A DNA stretch of 30,289 bases from positions 1 through 30,289 of the forward strand of contig JBCCQN010000092.1 in NCBI GenBank assembly GCA_039024315.1, in the 5' to 3' direction. Positions 8,210-18,200 of the stretch are shown in pieces. The notes under the pieces were generated by a model. The model ran no database searches. It was not told the origin of the DNA and saw only the letters and a list, made by a program, of their open reading frames with translations. Every line of letters begins with the position of its first letter. The stretch's first letter is position 1. The DNA is from JBCAWW01 sp039024315. Its GTDB lineage: Bacteria > Bacteroidota > Bacteroidia > J057. A program made the position numbers and the translations under genes.

Positions 8210-9778
8210 CTACTTTAGCTCTAGCTTCTCAGTCTTTGTGTAATCTATCCCTCTAATCCGTTCAAATCCAGCTTTCATTTGCTGTAGTTTTTCAGGCTCT
8301 GAGCTGGCCAAATTATCTTGCTGGCCAATATCTTGTGAGAGGTCATAAAGTTGCTCTTCCTCAGAGTTTCCAAGCTCTATGTTCACTTGTTTATTGAGAG
8401 CTGGTCCATTGTAGGGAGGGATATATACCCAACTCCCCTTGCGATAGGCAGTACGGGTAGTAGCTTCTAGGATCAGTTCCTCTCTGCCTTTAGTGCTTTC
8501 TCCCAACAAGACTGCTAGCAAATCTTGACTATCACCGGTTCTTTGCTCACTCCCTACCAAAGCGGCCAAAGAGGAGAATAAATCCAGCTGAGAAATCATC
8601 GCGTCAGAACTCCCTGGGCTAATTTTGCCCGGCCAATAGGTGATAAAGGGAACGCGGGTGCCAGCTTCAAAGAGACTATATTTTCCTCCTCGCAGTGGTC
8701 CCCAAGGTTTGTGTTGACCGAGTTTCTCGACGGCTTCATCATAATATCCGTCATTGAGGACAGGCCCATTATCACTAGACAAAATGATGAGTGTGTTTTC
8801 CAATAAATTTTCTTCTTTCAGAGTTTTGACTAGTTGCCCAATACACCAATCTGCTTCAACGATCACATCTCCCCTTGGTCCCATGCCCGATTTACCCACA
8901 AAACGAGAGTGGGGAGTACGTGGCACATGAGGTTGCTGGAGGGTGTAAAGGAGGAAGAAGGGTTCCTCTTTTTGAGTACGGATATACTCTTGGGCTCGCA
9001 CCAAAAAGGTATCGGCCATATTTTCATCTACCCACTTAGCCTTTTCTCCCCCTTTCATAAATCCTATCCTAGGAATGCCGTTGACGATGCTACTGTTGTG
9101 CCCGTGATGCCACTTCATCTTTAAAAGTTCTGGATTTTCTTTACCGGTGGGTTCTCCAGGAAAATTGGCTTGATAACTGACGGATATAGGATCATGCGTT
9201 TCTAGGCCCACCACAGTTCCATTTTCAATGTAGACCGTCGGCACACGATCTTGGGTGGCTGCCATGATGTAGGCGTAATCAAAGCCGACCTCATTAGGCC
9301 CTGGCCCAATTTTTTCATTCCAATTCACATTGCCGTCTCCCAATCCCAGATGCCATTTTCCGACAATTCCCGTATGATACCCTTGTTCACCGAGCATTTT
9401 GGGTAAGGTCATTTGTTGGGGATCAATCAGTAAGGGAGCCGTGCCGGAGAGGATTTTAGCTCTCTCATTTCTCCAGGGGTAGATTCCTGTTAGCAAAGCA
9501 TACCTACTGGGAGAACAAGTGGCAGAGGAGGCATAGCCTTGGGTAAATCTCATCCCCTCTTTGGCCAATTTATCGATATTGGGACTGGGCATTTGGGTAC
9601 CGCCATAAGATCCGAGGTCCCCATAGCCAAGGTCATCAGCATAAATGATAATGATATTGGGAGAACTTAACTCTCTCCGTTTTTCAGCTTTTGATTCACT
9701 GATTTGACTTTTGCAACTGAATAGTAGAATGAAACCAACGAAAAGAAAGGGGCGAAGTATAGTGGTCGTTTTTTTCAT
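8210..9778 (-). CDS. Sulfatase (formylglycine-dependent, S1 type), lipoprotein
   Basis: 522 residues. MKKTTTILRPFLFVGFILLFSC is a lipoprotein signal (lipobox LFSC). The mature enzyme starts with NIIIIYADDLGYGDLG, whose D48-D49 are metal ligands in the family. C88-S-P-S-R is the CxPSR motif whose cysteine is converted to formylglycine, so a sulfatase-maturing enzyme must exist elsewhere. GKWHLG (K141, H143) and SSDNGP are further active-site blocks. It hydrolyses sulfate esters, and beside SusC/SusD most likely desulfates a polysaccharide or its fragments; the exact sugar position cannot be inferred. It is the last gene of the minus-strand block, 76 bases after susD, with a terminator-like hairpin between them that should lower its expression relative to susD. 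Confidence 0.92.
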   Translation of the reverse strand: MKKTTTILRPFLFVGFILLFSCKSQISESKAEKRRELSSPNIIIIYADDLGYGDLGSYGGTQMPSPNIDKLAKEGMRFTQGYASSATCSPSRYALLTGIYPWRNERAKILSGTAPLLIDPQQMTLPKMLGEQGYHTGIVGKWHLGLGDGNVNWNEKIGPGPNEVGFDYAYIMAATQDRVPTVYIENGTVVGLETHDPISVSYQANFPGEPTGKENPELLKMKWHHGHNSSIVNGIPRIGFMKGGEKAKWVDENMADTFLVRAQEYIRTQKEEPFFLLYTLQQPHVPRTPHSRFVGKSGMGPRGDVIVEADWCIGQLVKTLKEENLLENTLIILSSDNGPVLNDGYYDEAVEKLGQHKPWGPLRGGKYSLFEAGTRVPFITYWPGKISPGSSDAMISQLDLFSSLAALVGSEQRTGDSQDLLAVLLGESTKGREELILEATTRTAYRKGSWVYIPPYNGPALNKQVNIELGNSEEEQLYDLSQDIGQQDNLASSEPEKLQQMKAGFERIRGIDYTKTEKLELK

Positions 9779-9793
9779 AAAAATGATATATGA

Positions 9794-9817
9794 AAAAGAG
9801 GAGACCCACGGGTCTCC
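9794..9817 (-). terminator. Terminator-like hairpin between susD and the sulfatase gene
   Basis: On the minus strand GGAGACCC-GT-GGGTCTCC is a perfect 8-bp stem followed by TCTTTTTC. It starts about 40 bases after the susD stop and ends about 20 bases before the sulfatase ATG, leaving little room for a separate promoter. It probably acts as a partial terminator or a stability element within one transcript. Confidence 0.7.
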
Positions 9818-9854
9818 CCTATTTATCTAATCTAAAGCAAAAAAAGCATATGGA

Positions 9855-11645
9855 TTAATAACCAGGATTCTCTACTAAGTTGGGGTTGTCGGCAATTCGG
9901 CCTAGCCCAAGTGCATAGTAATAGTTTCGCTCGGGATGTAGTCTTACCCTTCCTTTGTCTCCATGCTCCATTTGCATGTAATACATTCCCGTATCAAAGT
10001 CTTTGATCCAAGTAGTTTTGTGGCGCGCCTTATTGTCCAATTCTTCTACTGCAATCCGCCATCTACGGAGGTCCCAGAAAACATGCTCTTCAAAAGAAAG
10101 CTCTACTTGTCTTTCCTGACGAATTTTATCTTCTGTAATCTCACCTGGAGATAGCGCTGGCATTCCGGCACGTTCTCTAATTTCATCATTGAGAATGGTA
10201 GCCATATCGCCATTAGGATCACCGAGGTAGTAAGCTGCTTCGACATAGTTCAGCATGATTTCAGCTAGTCGAATAACGATCCAATCAGTACTGGAACCGG
10301 TGGCGTCTGGGGTGGTAGGATTGATATGCTTGCGACGAAGAAGTCCTGTCGGATTATTACCACCTGCATAGCCATGTCTTGGGTGTCCTGCCCCAGGGAA
10401 GCCATCTGAGCCTGGTATGATAAAGCCTGGCTGCTTAGTAGAAGTCTTACGTTGTCCATCAGCAGGATCGGTATAAATAGTGCTTGTATGGAAGTATACA
10501 GGTTGTCCTTTAAATTCGGTTTCTGGATAAAAAACCCAAGCTCTAAAGCGCGGATCTCTTTCGCCGAAGTAACGTGCAGGATCAAGAGGAGTATTGCCAT
10601 CATACATAGCACGGTCAAGTTTACCTGAAGCACCATCGATAAAATCGAACATTTCCATTTTCTCTAGGTAAACGGGATAATTGGAATTCCATGCAAACCC
10701 AAATCCAGCGGGCGTTCCTGTAATATCGAAAGCGTGATTTTTTCCAGCGGCTTGATCATACTTCACGGTGAAAATGGCTTCGGGATTGTTAGCTTCATCT
10801 AAGAAGAGGTCGATGAGGTTCTGGACTTTATCTGGATTTTTGCGATAAAGCGAAAAAGGACCAGTTTCGATGATTTCTCTAGAAGCATCTAAAGACTTTT
10901 GAAAGTATGCATCCGCATCTGAGGCGGGGAAGCCAAGGATACCATTGAGTTGCTCTGTACCATTGCGAGCGACACTAGCTGCGTACAACATAGCTCTACT
11001 CTTAAGGGCCAAAGCAGCCCATTTGGTGGCTCTACCATCTTGGTCAGCAACTTCTGGCAAAATTTGCGCAATCTCATCCATTTCTGAGCCAATAAAATCA
11101 TAGACTTCTTTCTCAGTGTTTCTAGGCAAGAACAGTTCTCCATCGGTAGTTTCTGTACCTTGGGCTTTCGTAATGATGGGGACACCCCCAAATCGCTTGG
11201 CCATTTCAAAGTATTCCCACGCACGAATAAATCTTGCCTCAGCTGCTCTTATCGCTGTGTAACTGGGATCGAGCGTTTCTGACAATACAATATTTTCGAT
11301 AAACACATTGGCTTCTCTAATATTGTTGTAGGGCCAATAGTCCAATAGGCCAGCACCACTTTCGTTGTATGGGGTGTTGGTTACTTGTCCAAAAGGAGCT
11401 TGCCAAGGCGCAAAGTTTCTGTGTTCTCCTCCCCAAGAATTGATGAAACCCATATTGATATTGGTTCCTCCTGAGGTCATATGGAACTGAGTTCTATTGT
11501 ACAAATCTCCCGTAAAGGCATCTGCCAGACCCGGATCTTCGAATACAAAGGTCTCTGAAATGATATCGGTAGGGGTAAGATCAAAGGGGTCTTCACAAGC
11601 CATGGTCAGACTCAATCCAATGATCACTAATAATATCTTTTTCAT
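9855..11645 (-). CDS. SusD/RagB family outer-membrane nutrient-binding lipoprotein
   Basis: 596 residues from the ATG at 11645. MKKILLVIIGLSLTMAC is a lipoprotein signal with the cysteine at 17. Upstream starts at 11654 (ATG) and 11666 (TTG) only lengthen the leader. The body shows the SusD pattern: an N-terminal tetratricopeptide-like helical part with IREANVFIENI and AEARFIRAWEYFEMAKRFGG, and a C-terminal part with IRQERQVELSFEEHVFWDLRRW, which is highly characteristic. SusD caps the SusC barrel and presents glycans for import. It follows SusC by 33 bases, as in standard pairs, and is probably in the same transcript. Length is normal for the family. Confidence 0.95.
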   Translation of the reverse strand: MKKILLVIIGLSLTMACEDPFDLTPTDIISETFVFEDPGLADAFTGDLYNRTQFHMTSGGTNINMGFINSWGGEHRNFAPWQAPFGQVTNTPYNESGAGLLDYWPYNNIREANVFIENIVLSETLDPSYTAIRAAEARFIRAWEYFEMAKRFGGVPIITKAQGTETTDGELFLPRNTEKEVYDFIGSEMDEIAQILPEVADQDGRATKWAALALKSRAMLYAASVARNGTEQLNGILGFPASDADAYFQKSLDASREIIETGPFSLYRKNPDKVQNLIDLFLDEANNPEAIFTVKYDQAAGKNHAFDITGTPAGFGFAWNSNYPVYLEKMEMFDFIDGASGKLDRAMYDGNTPLDPARYFGERDPRFRAWVFYPETEFKGQPVYFHTSTIYTDPADGQRKTSTKQPGFIIPGSDGFPGAGHPRHGYAGGNNPTGLLRRKHINPTTPDATGSSTDWIVIRLAEIMLNYVEAAYYLGDPNGDMATILNDEIRERAGMPALSPGEITEDKIRQERQVELSFEEHVFWDLRRWRIAVEELDNKARHKTTWIKDFDTGMYYMQMEHGDKGRVRLHPERNYYYALGLGRIADNPNLVENPGY

Positions 11646-11678
11646 TGTTGTCATGTTATTTGTCAAGTAGTAGAAAGA

Positions 11679-14600
11679 TTATAAAGTAATTCTAACCCCA
11701 GCTCCCAAAGACCGAGTAATCGGCAGTCTATTTGTGGGAGATCCAGGTTGAAATTCAGGGTCAAATGAGTTTTTGTAGATACCTAGATTTGTTAGTAGAA
11801 GGAGGTTTTCTCCGGCTAGATAGACCTCTGCGTGATCCATGTTCAATTTATCTAACAAACTACTAGGAATCGCGTAAGAAAGATTCAGATTCTTGAGTCT
11901 CACATAGGTGACATCTTTTACCCAGAAATCTGAATTCCGGTTATTGTTAAAGCTTGGAGACTGAGTAGGCGCAGGTAGTGATGCATTTGGATTTACATTG
12001 ACTGTTGGGTCATTGACATCTGGCTGCCATCTCAAGTCATACTGATAGGTCAAAGGGATGGACTGATTGCTAAACATAGTCCTTGCAGAGCCACTGATAT
12101 TGATACTAAACATAGAAGCCCCTTGGATCAAGCCACTCAATCTAAAGTTCTTGTACCCGAGCTCTATATTCATACCATAAACCATTTCTGGTATCCCTTG
12201 TGCATAAGCGATCTCTTCTTGGTCTCTAAAGGTAAGGATACCATCTCCGTCTCGATCGACGAATTTAATATCTCCAGGACGCAGCGTAGAGTTACCATTT
12301 TCGTCTTGATCTACGGGATGATTATCAATCTCGTCCTGAGACATGAAAATACCATCTGATACGTAACCAACGAAGCGATTTACTCTCTTACCATCAAGTT
12401 CAAAGAGTCTGATTTGGTCTTCATCTTCAAAGTCTTCTTGACTTTTTACTTCTAACCAATTTGATCTGGCTAGTGAAAAATTAGGGGCGAGCATCAGCTT
12501 GAAATTACCCCAGCGCTCTTGATATACACCAGATATCTCAAATCCTCTATTTTCTTGACTATTGAGGTTTACGACTGGTAGGTCGGCTCCAAAGGTAGAA
12601 GGTACATCCTCGATATTTTGTGCGATGATACCTGAACGTTGGCGGTAAAATAATTCTGTCTCCAAGATGAGCTTTCCACTCCAAAATCTCGCCTCAAAAC
12701 CGACGTTATAAACGGTCATTTCTTCCCAAGTCAATAGTGGATTGACCAAACCTCTCGTACGGATAGTTGGATAGGCAATATTATCATCTAAAATGATGGG
12801 GTTTTGGAGCGCGTAACCAGTGAGGTAATCAAAACCGTTAAGGCCGTTTGCCGTATCATCTCCCAACTGTGAAAAGGAAGCTCTGATCTTTAGAAAATCT
12901 AGGGCTCCTCCAGGTTTTAGGTTCATGAAAGATTCTTCTGAAAGCACCCAGCCAGCAGAGAAGCTAGGAAAATATCCCCATCTGGTAGTGGGAGAAAATA
13001 AGACGTTGCCATCTGCTCTGAAGGTAGCTTCAAAGAGATACTTGTTTTGAAAGGCGTAGTTAAACCTTCCGACATAACTTTTACGTCCTATATCGGAGCC
13101 TGAAAAACCGTTATTCGTTTGATTGTTTTGAGACCCAATAAACAACTCAGGGATGTTGAGCGATAGTAGATCTAATCTAGAAGCGCCGAATTGACTGAAC
13201 TTACGGGAAATTTGTTCATACAAGCCTAATACCCTAAAATCGTGATCACCAAAGGAACGATCATAGTTGAGAGAAATAAGCGGATAAATCTGCGTTCTTC
13301 TGAATTGGTTATCGGATACGGAAGATACTCCACGCTGAGTGGCTTGGAGCAAATAGGTATCTGTTTCAGGCTGGTACTCGTACAAATCTGTAGGCTTACG
13401 AAACTGTTTGGTGGCGCGATTGTATCGAATAAGTCCAATTTCTGCCTTTGCGGAAAGACCGCGAAGGAACGGAAACTTATAATTGAGGCCCAAACGACCT
13501 TGGATCACATCTTCATCACGATCCCAAAAACCGGCTACATCTCTTTTACTAGAAGAGATCGGATTTCTTTGCGAGAAGCCAGAAAAAGCCTCTCCAATCG
13601 TAGGATCTGGCAATTCAGTCGGAAATACAGGCTCAGTCGTCAAGAGCTCTACCATCAGTGCGTTGATATCATTGGTGGCCCGCTCAGTTTTTTCAAATCG
13701 GTAAGCAAGATCAAGATTAAAACTTAGGTTGTCATTGATATTGGCGTCAATATTGGTTCTTGCATTGTATCTGCCATAATCATAATCTCTAGACCGGAAG
13801 TAGCTTTCTTGGTCCACATAGCCAAAAGAGGTGAAATATCGGATATCATCATTTCCCCCTGACACACTGATATTGTGTTGGTGCATAGGCGCGTTGTCCT
13901 GAAATAGACCGTTTACCCAATCTCCTCCTTCATATCCTGGTTCACGATTGGCAAATCTTTGCACATCTTCATCCGTAAAGGTCGCATCCAGACCGGCGCC
14001 ATCGAGTAGATCAGATTCTCTCACCAATTCAATATACTGGTCTGTATTTACTTGATTAAACAAACGAGAAGGCGACATGAGGGTAAAGTTGCCATTATAG
14101 GTGATTTTGGCAGGACCTCTTTCCCCTCTTTTGGTCGTAACTAGAATCACCCCATTACCGGCACGAGCACCGTACACTGCTGCTGCTGCGTCTTTCAGTA
14201 CTGTGATAGATTCTATATCATTTGGATCTATACGGTCAAAGCTAGTTTGGATTCCATCTACCAGAATCAAAGGAGAACCAGCATATCCCCTAATGCGAAT
14301 TTGGGTATTCTCTCCACCGGGAAGGCCCGAATTTTGTCGCGTCATTACTCCCGGTACTCTTCCTGCGAGAAGGTTAGCAGTATTTGCGACAGGAACTTGT
14401 GTTAGCTGTTCTTTATCAATTGCCGCTACTGCACCTGTCAGGTTGGATTTTTTCTCTTCTCCATACCCAACAATCACTACCTCATCCAAAGAAAGCCCTT
14501 CCTTGAGTTGTAGATTGAAAGTCGTTTGCCCTTGGACCTCTATCGTCTGCGATTGAAATCCAGAATAGGTAAACTTAATACTCGCGCCCTCTTGAACCTT

Positions 14601-14876
14601 TAGCTCAAATTTTCCATCAGAACCGGTAAAGGCGCCATTGTTAGTTCCAACCTCTACTATAGAGACCCCTGCCAGAGGCTCATTAGCTTCGTCGGTTACT
14701 GTACCAGAAACGGTTTGCTGTGCTTGCATCCCTAAAGGGAGTAGGCAAATCAGCATTAATACGATCAGATGCAATTTGCTTTTTTCATGCGTTGCATTTG
14801 CGCCCCCTGGACTCGCTCCGATAGGCGCAAACCCTAGCAGACGCCTAAGTGCTCGTCGTAGTAGTGTAATCTTCAT
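11679..14876 (-). CDS. SusC/RagA family TonB-dependent outer-membrane transporter
   Basis: 1065 residues. After the signal peptide comes a carboxypeptidase-regulatory-like domain (VSGTVTDEANEPLAGVSI, about 56-125), the junction SLDEVVIVGYGEEKK, the plug domain (ANLLAGRVPGVM, IRIRGYAGSPLILVDG), and then a 22-strand-type barrel ending in GAGVRITL. It imports glycan fragments across the outer membrane using TonB energy, with SusD as lid. The N-terminus is odd: about 33 residues rich in R, G, P and A precede the hydrophobic signal segment (LHLIVLMLICLLPLGMQAQ), encoded by GC-rich DNA with an 8-bp inverted repeat (14797-14831). No other suitable start exists before M41, so either the long leader is real or translation begins inside it. 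A 33-residue mini-gene ends 37 bases upstream. Confidence 0.95.
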   Translation of the reverse strand: MKITLLRRALRRLLGFAPIGASPGGANATHEKSKLHLIVLMLICLLPLGMQAQQTVSGTVTDEANEPLAGVSIVEVGTNNGAFTGSDGKFELKVQEGASIKFTYSGFQSQTIEVQGQTTFNLQLKEGLSLDEVVIVGYGEEKKSNLTGAVAAIDKEQLTQVPVANTANLLAGRVPGVMTRQNSGLPGGENTQIRIRGYAGSPLILVDGIQTSFDRIDPNDIESITVLKDAAAAVYGARAGNGVILVTTKRGERGPAKITYNGNFTLMSPSRLFNQVNTDQYIELVRESDLLDGAGLDATFTDEDVQRFANREPGYEGGDWVNGLFQDNAPMHQHNISVSGGNDDIRYFTSFGYVDQESYFRSRDYDYGRYNARTNIDANINDNLSFNLDLAYRFEKTERATNDINALMVELLTTEPVFPTELPDPTIGEAFSGFSQRNPISSSKRDVAGFWDRDEDVIQGRLGLNYKFPFLRGLSAKAEIGLIRYNRATKQFRKPTDLYEYQPETDTYLLQATQRGVSSVSDNQFRRTQIYPLISLNYDRSFGDHDFRVLGLYEQISRKFSQFGASRLDLLSLNIPELFIGSQNNQTNNGFSGSDIGRKSYVGRFNYAFQNKYLFEATFRADGNVLFSPTTRWGYFPSFSAGWVLSEESFMNLKPGGALDFLKIRASFSQLGDDTANGLNGFDYLTGYALQNPIILDDNIAYPTIRTRGLVNPLLTWEEMTVYNVGFEARFWSGKLILETELFYRQRSGIIAQNIEDVPSTFGADLPVVNLNSQENRGFEISGVYQERWGNFKLMLAPNFSLARSNWLEVKSQEDFEDEDQIRLFELDGKRVNRFVGYVSDGIFMSQDEIDNHPVDQDENGNSTLRPGDIKFVDRDGDGILTFRDQEEIAYAQGIPEMVYGMNIELGYKNFRLSGLIQGASMFSINISGSARTMFSNQSIPLTYQYDLRWQPDVNDPTVNVNPNASLPAPTQSPSFNNNRNSDFWVKDVTYVRLKNLNLSYAIPSSLLDKLNMDHAEVYLAGENLLLLTNLGIYKNSFDPEFQPGSPTNRLPITRSLGAGVRITL
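14797..14831. repeat. Inverted repeat TTTGCGCC/GGCGCAAA in the SusC leader coding sequence
   Basis: TTTGCGCC at 14797-14804 and GGCGCAAA at 14824-14831 are perfect 8-bp arms around a 19-base loop. The segment is GC-rich compared with surrounding DNA and encodes the unusual FAPIGASPGGAN part of the SusC N-terminal extension. Confidence 0.6.
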
Positions 14877-14913
14877 AATGAATAATTTGAAATTCTATCC
14901 AGTAAAAATGTTG

Positions 14914-15015
14914 TTAGTGTATGATTAGGTAGATCAACCACATCAGAAATGACAGAATGATAAATGCCAGTCCAAGCTGGGGGATTAGCCATCTAGTCTT
15001 TGGTTGCTCTGACAT
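14914..15015 (-). CDS. Small single-pass membrane protein, 33 residues, upstream of susC
   Basis: ATG at 15015, TAA at 14914-14916. The peptide starts MSEQPKTRWLIPQLG, then has about 18 mostly hydrophobic residues (LAFIILSFLMWLIYLII) and ends in H. A charged N-terminus with K and R followed by one helix is a well-formed membrane mini-protein and is not expected by chance in such a short frame. It is on the same strand as susC and ends 37 bases before its ATG, so both would share a transcript. No function is known to me. It might modulate the transporter or TonB complex, or be a leader peptide. There is no strong Shine-Dalgarno sequence, as is usual in Bacteroidota. Expression is unproven. Confidence 0.5.
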   Translation of the reverse strand: MSEQPKTRWLIPQLGLAFIILSFLMWLIYLIIH

Positions 15016-15121
15016 GCCAACTTTATTTTGAGTATCAAGCAAAAAGTTCCAAGCACTAGCTAGAGGAGGTCGATATGGCTCGGAGTAGCTGTTTGTATGT
15101 ACTTAGTCCTTTTTCCTTTCT

Positions 15122-15169
15122 ACACTTACTTAGTGTTAAAGCATAGATCTTTTATCATATCTAAGATAT
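15122..15169. promoter_or_regulatory. Two dyads in the probable susC promoter region
   Basis: ACACT-TACTT-AGTGT at 15122-15136 and ATATCT-A-AGATAT at 15157-15169. They lie upstream of the mini-gene and susC and downstream of the regulator gene, where a binding site of the regulator is expected. No known consensus was matched. Confidence 0.25.
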
Positions 15170-15226
15170 CAGCAAAGCCAACTTAGCAGGGGGGACATTT
15201 TCGGTTTTAGAGGGGAACAAATTCGT

Positions 15227-18200
15227 TTAAACCAGCTTTTTTTCGGTTTTTTCCCTGAATTCAGAGGGATTTAGTAAGTATAGCTTCTTAAAGTGCTTGC
15301 GAAAATACTTGACATCATTAAAGCCTACGGCATAGGCTACTTGAGTGATAGATAGCTCATTTTCAGACAACAATTGTGCGGCTTTTCGCAGCCGAACGTC
15401 TCTAATGAATTCAACTAGTGTCTTATCCGTAGTCTCTTTGATTTTTCGGTACAGACTAGATTGGCTATGCGACAACAACTTGGCGAGTTTCTGGACGTTG
15501 AACTCGGGATCGTCTAGATGGGTTTCAATTAACTGAATAGCGCTGTGGGTCAGCTTTTCGTCTGCTGATAGTTGATGTTCTTTGATAGGCTCAAAAAATA
15601 TTTGCTTGCGATAGAATTCCCTGAGTAGTTCTCTATTTTTGAGGAAGGAGAAAATCTTAGAGATAAGCAGGTTGAGATCAAAGGGTTTCGTTATGTAATC
15701 TTCCGCCCCAGTGATCAAGCCCTTCTGTTCGAACACGTTAGAGGTTCTGGCGGTTAATAGGATGATCGGGATATAGGAGATTAGCTCATGAGATTTGATC
15801 TTTTGGACCATACTTATCCCATCCAGTTCCGGCATCATGATATCACTGACAATCAAATCAGGAGTTTCTTCCAAAGCAACTTCATAACCCTCTTGGCCGT
15901 TGGCAGCTTCAAGGATGGTGAAATGTCTTTTCAGCGCACTTACAAGGTAGGCACGTAAATCAGGATTATCTTCTACTAGTAGGATGGTGAATTTTCGGCT
16001 CCGCGCCTCCAGTTGTGTCAGATAAGTATCTCGAGGTCCCACCCCCTGAGCCGCCGCATTTTGTTGCTCTAAGTAATGCCCAATATATTCACTGTTTTGG
16101 AAGTTAGGAATGAGCTGCTCCTCGGAGAAGTGTTGCTTGCCAAAAGGGAGTTTTAGGATAAATACGGAGCCCTTACCCACGATGCTTTTGACTGCGATAT
16201 CTCCTTTGTGAAGACCGATGATCCCATTTACGAGTGATAGACCAATTCCAGTACCAATGGAATGCAATGAACTAGAATGCTTTACTTGATAATAGGGATT
16301 GAAAATTTTATCGAGCTCTTCCTCTTGTATCCCAACCCCGCTATCCCTGATCTCCACCACCAAATAATGGTCCACTAGCTGCTTATGTTTATCAAAAACA
16401 CCCGCTTCATACTCACTACCTTTAAAAGCAATCGATACACTAATACTCCCTTCATGTGTGAACTTAAATGCATTGGATAACAAATTCATCAAAACTATCT
16501 CCATCTTATCCCGATCAAAGGTCAGAGCCAAGTGATCCTTGACGGAGTTAAATTGAAAGTCGATCTGTTTCGTAGCAGAGCTTTGACTAAAAATGATAAA
16601 AACTTCTCGGACAAATTTGACAAAATCACCTTCCGCAACCTTGATACTCATATTGCTAGTCTCCATCTTCCTAAAGTCAAGCAGCTGATTGATGAGTCTC
16701 AATAATCGATTAGTGCTCTTTTGGATGACCTCTAGCTTGTTTTGGGTATTTCTTTTTATGCTTGATTCTAATAGCAACTCATCAAGGGGCCCTTTGATTA
16801 GCGTTAAGGGCGTTCGTAGTTCATGAGAAACCTGAGTAAAAAAAGAAAGCTTAGCTTGATTTAATTCTTGTTCTTTTTCAGCCATCAATAATTCATTCTT
16901 CAGAGTTGCCTGCATTTGGGTGATTTTCTGAAATATGAACAAAGCAAGTATGATGATAAATGCGTAGGCAATAAAGGCAAGTGGCGTTTTGAACCACGGC
17001 ATGGCGATATAAACGGGCAAAGAAGTGATAGCTTCATTCCAAACCCCATCTCCATTAGATGCCCTAACTTGAAAAGTATAATCACCAGGAGGAATATTGG
17101 AGTAATTGGCACTGAGATTGGGAAATTTGGTCTGGACCCATTCATCATTCAGACCCTGCAAGCGGTATTCATATTGGTTCTCCTGTGGAGAAGCGTATTG
17201 CAGCCCGACAAAGTCAAAAAATATATCTGTTTCATCTGCATTTAAGCGGATCGAATTAGATTGACTAAAGGGTTTTTGCAATACAACACGACCGTTAAAC
17301 TCTTTCCCCACTTCCACCCTCTCATTATTCACTTTTAATCCCGTGATATAGACCTTTGGCAGCGTACTATCAGAATGGATAAGGTCAGGATCAAAGATGT
17401 TGATCCCATTCACTCCTCCAAAATAAAGCAATCCTTGCAAATCCTTATGGACCGCCCCGACATAAAAATGATTGCTTTGTAGGCCATCCTGATAATCAAA
17501 GTGCTCAAAGCGACCCTCATTAGGAATAAACTTCGTCAGACCAATTCCGGCCAACCATAAATTTCCCGCTTCATCTTCTGCAATACACTCAATATCATTA
17601 TCAACTAGGCCATCTTTGGTGATGTAGCGCCGAAATCGAATCTGACCATCAGCTTCTTCAATTAGCTCGTTCAGTCCACCTCCCAAAGTGCCAATCCATA
17701 GCTGTCCTTTTTGGGATCGAAGGACTTGCCAAGTATGATTGCTACTAATACTAGTTGAATCATTAGGGTCATAAGTAAAATGTTGAAATTGCAAAGAATC
17801 ATTAGGATACAAACCAATCTTATTCAAGCCTCCATCCCTAGAAGATACCCATACGCAGCTATCTAAGGGATCATAATAGGGTACTGTCAGATTGTTGGTG
17901 GAGAGAGAATTTGGATTCTCGGGATCATGCCTAATGTGGATATACTCTTGACGATCCTCACTGATCACAAATAAGCCATCGCTGCGAGTCGTGATCCACA
18001 ATCGCCCGCGATGATCTTCACACATACCTTTTACTTGGCTAGTAGTAGGATGACGGTTTGGATCGCTACCTTTCCAATATTCTATACTTAACTCGCCATT
18101 TTCTTCTTTAGCGTAGCCAAATTTCCCTTCGTTAATGCCAATCCAGATTTTTTCCTCGCTATCCTGAAAGATAAAGTTGATATTAGATTGAATGGGATAA

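Larger units (their letters stand above)
14877..15226. other. Intergenic region between the hybrid regulator and susC
   Basis: 350 bases expected to contain the susC promoter. A 33-codon reading frame lies at 14914-15015. Two small dyads lie upstream of it: ACACT-TACTT-AGTGT (15122-15136) and the 13-base ATATCTAAGATAT (15157-15169). Either could be an operator for the regulator, but this is only a guess. I did not find a convincing Bacteroidota promoter (TTTG then TANNTTTG). Confidence 0.4.

Noticed and set aside
13242..13727. 161-residue plus-strand open frame inside susC
   Set aside because: It is the antisense shadow of a well-supported SusC gene and its peptide lacks any family motif; the same applies to 14101-14556.
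15075..15146. A 23-codon plus-strand frame with a perfect AGGAGG six bases before its ATG
   Set aside because: It is antisense to the susC leader, the peptide has no recognisable character, and strong Shine-Dalgarno sites are not a reliable gene marker in this phylum.
15362..15405. GCTTTTCGCAGCCGAACGT as another mini-hairpin copy
   Set aside because: It lacks the C-N-N-C/GNA/G-N-N-G structure, and it encodes the ordinary DVRLRKAAQLL of AraC domains.
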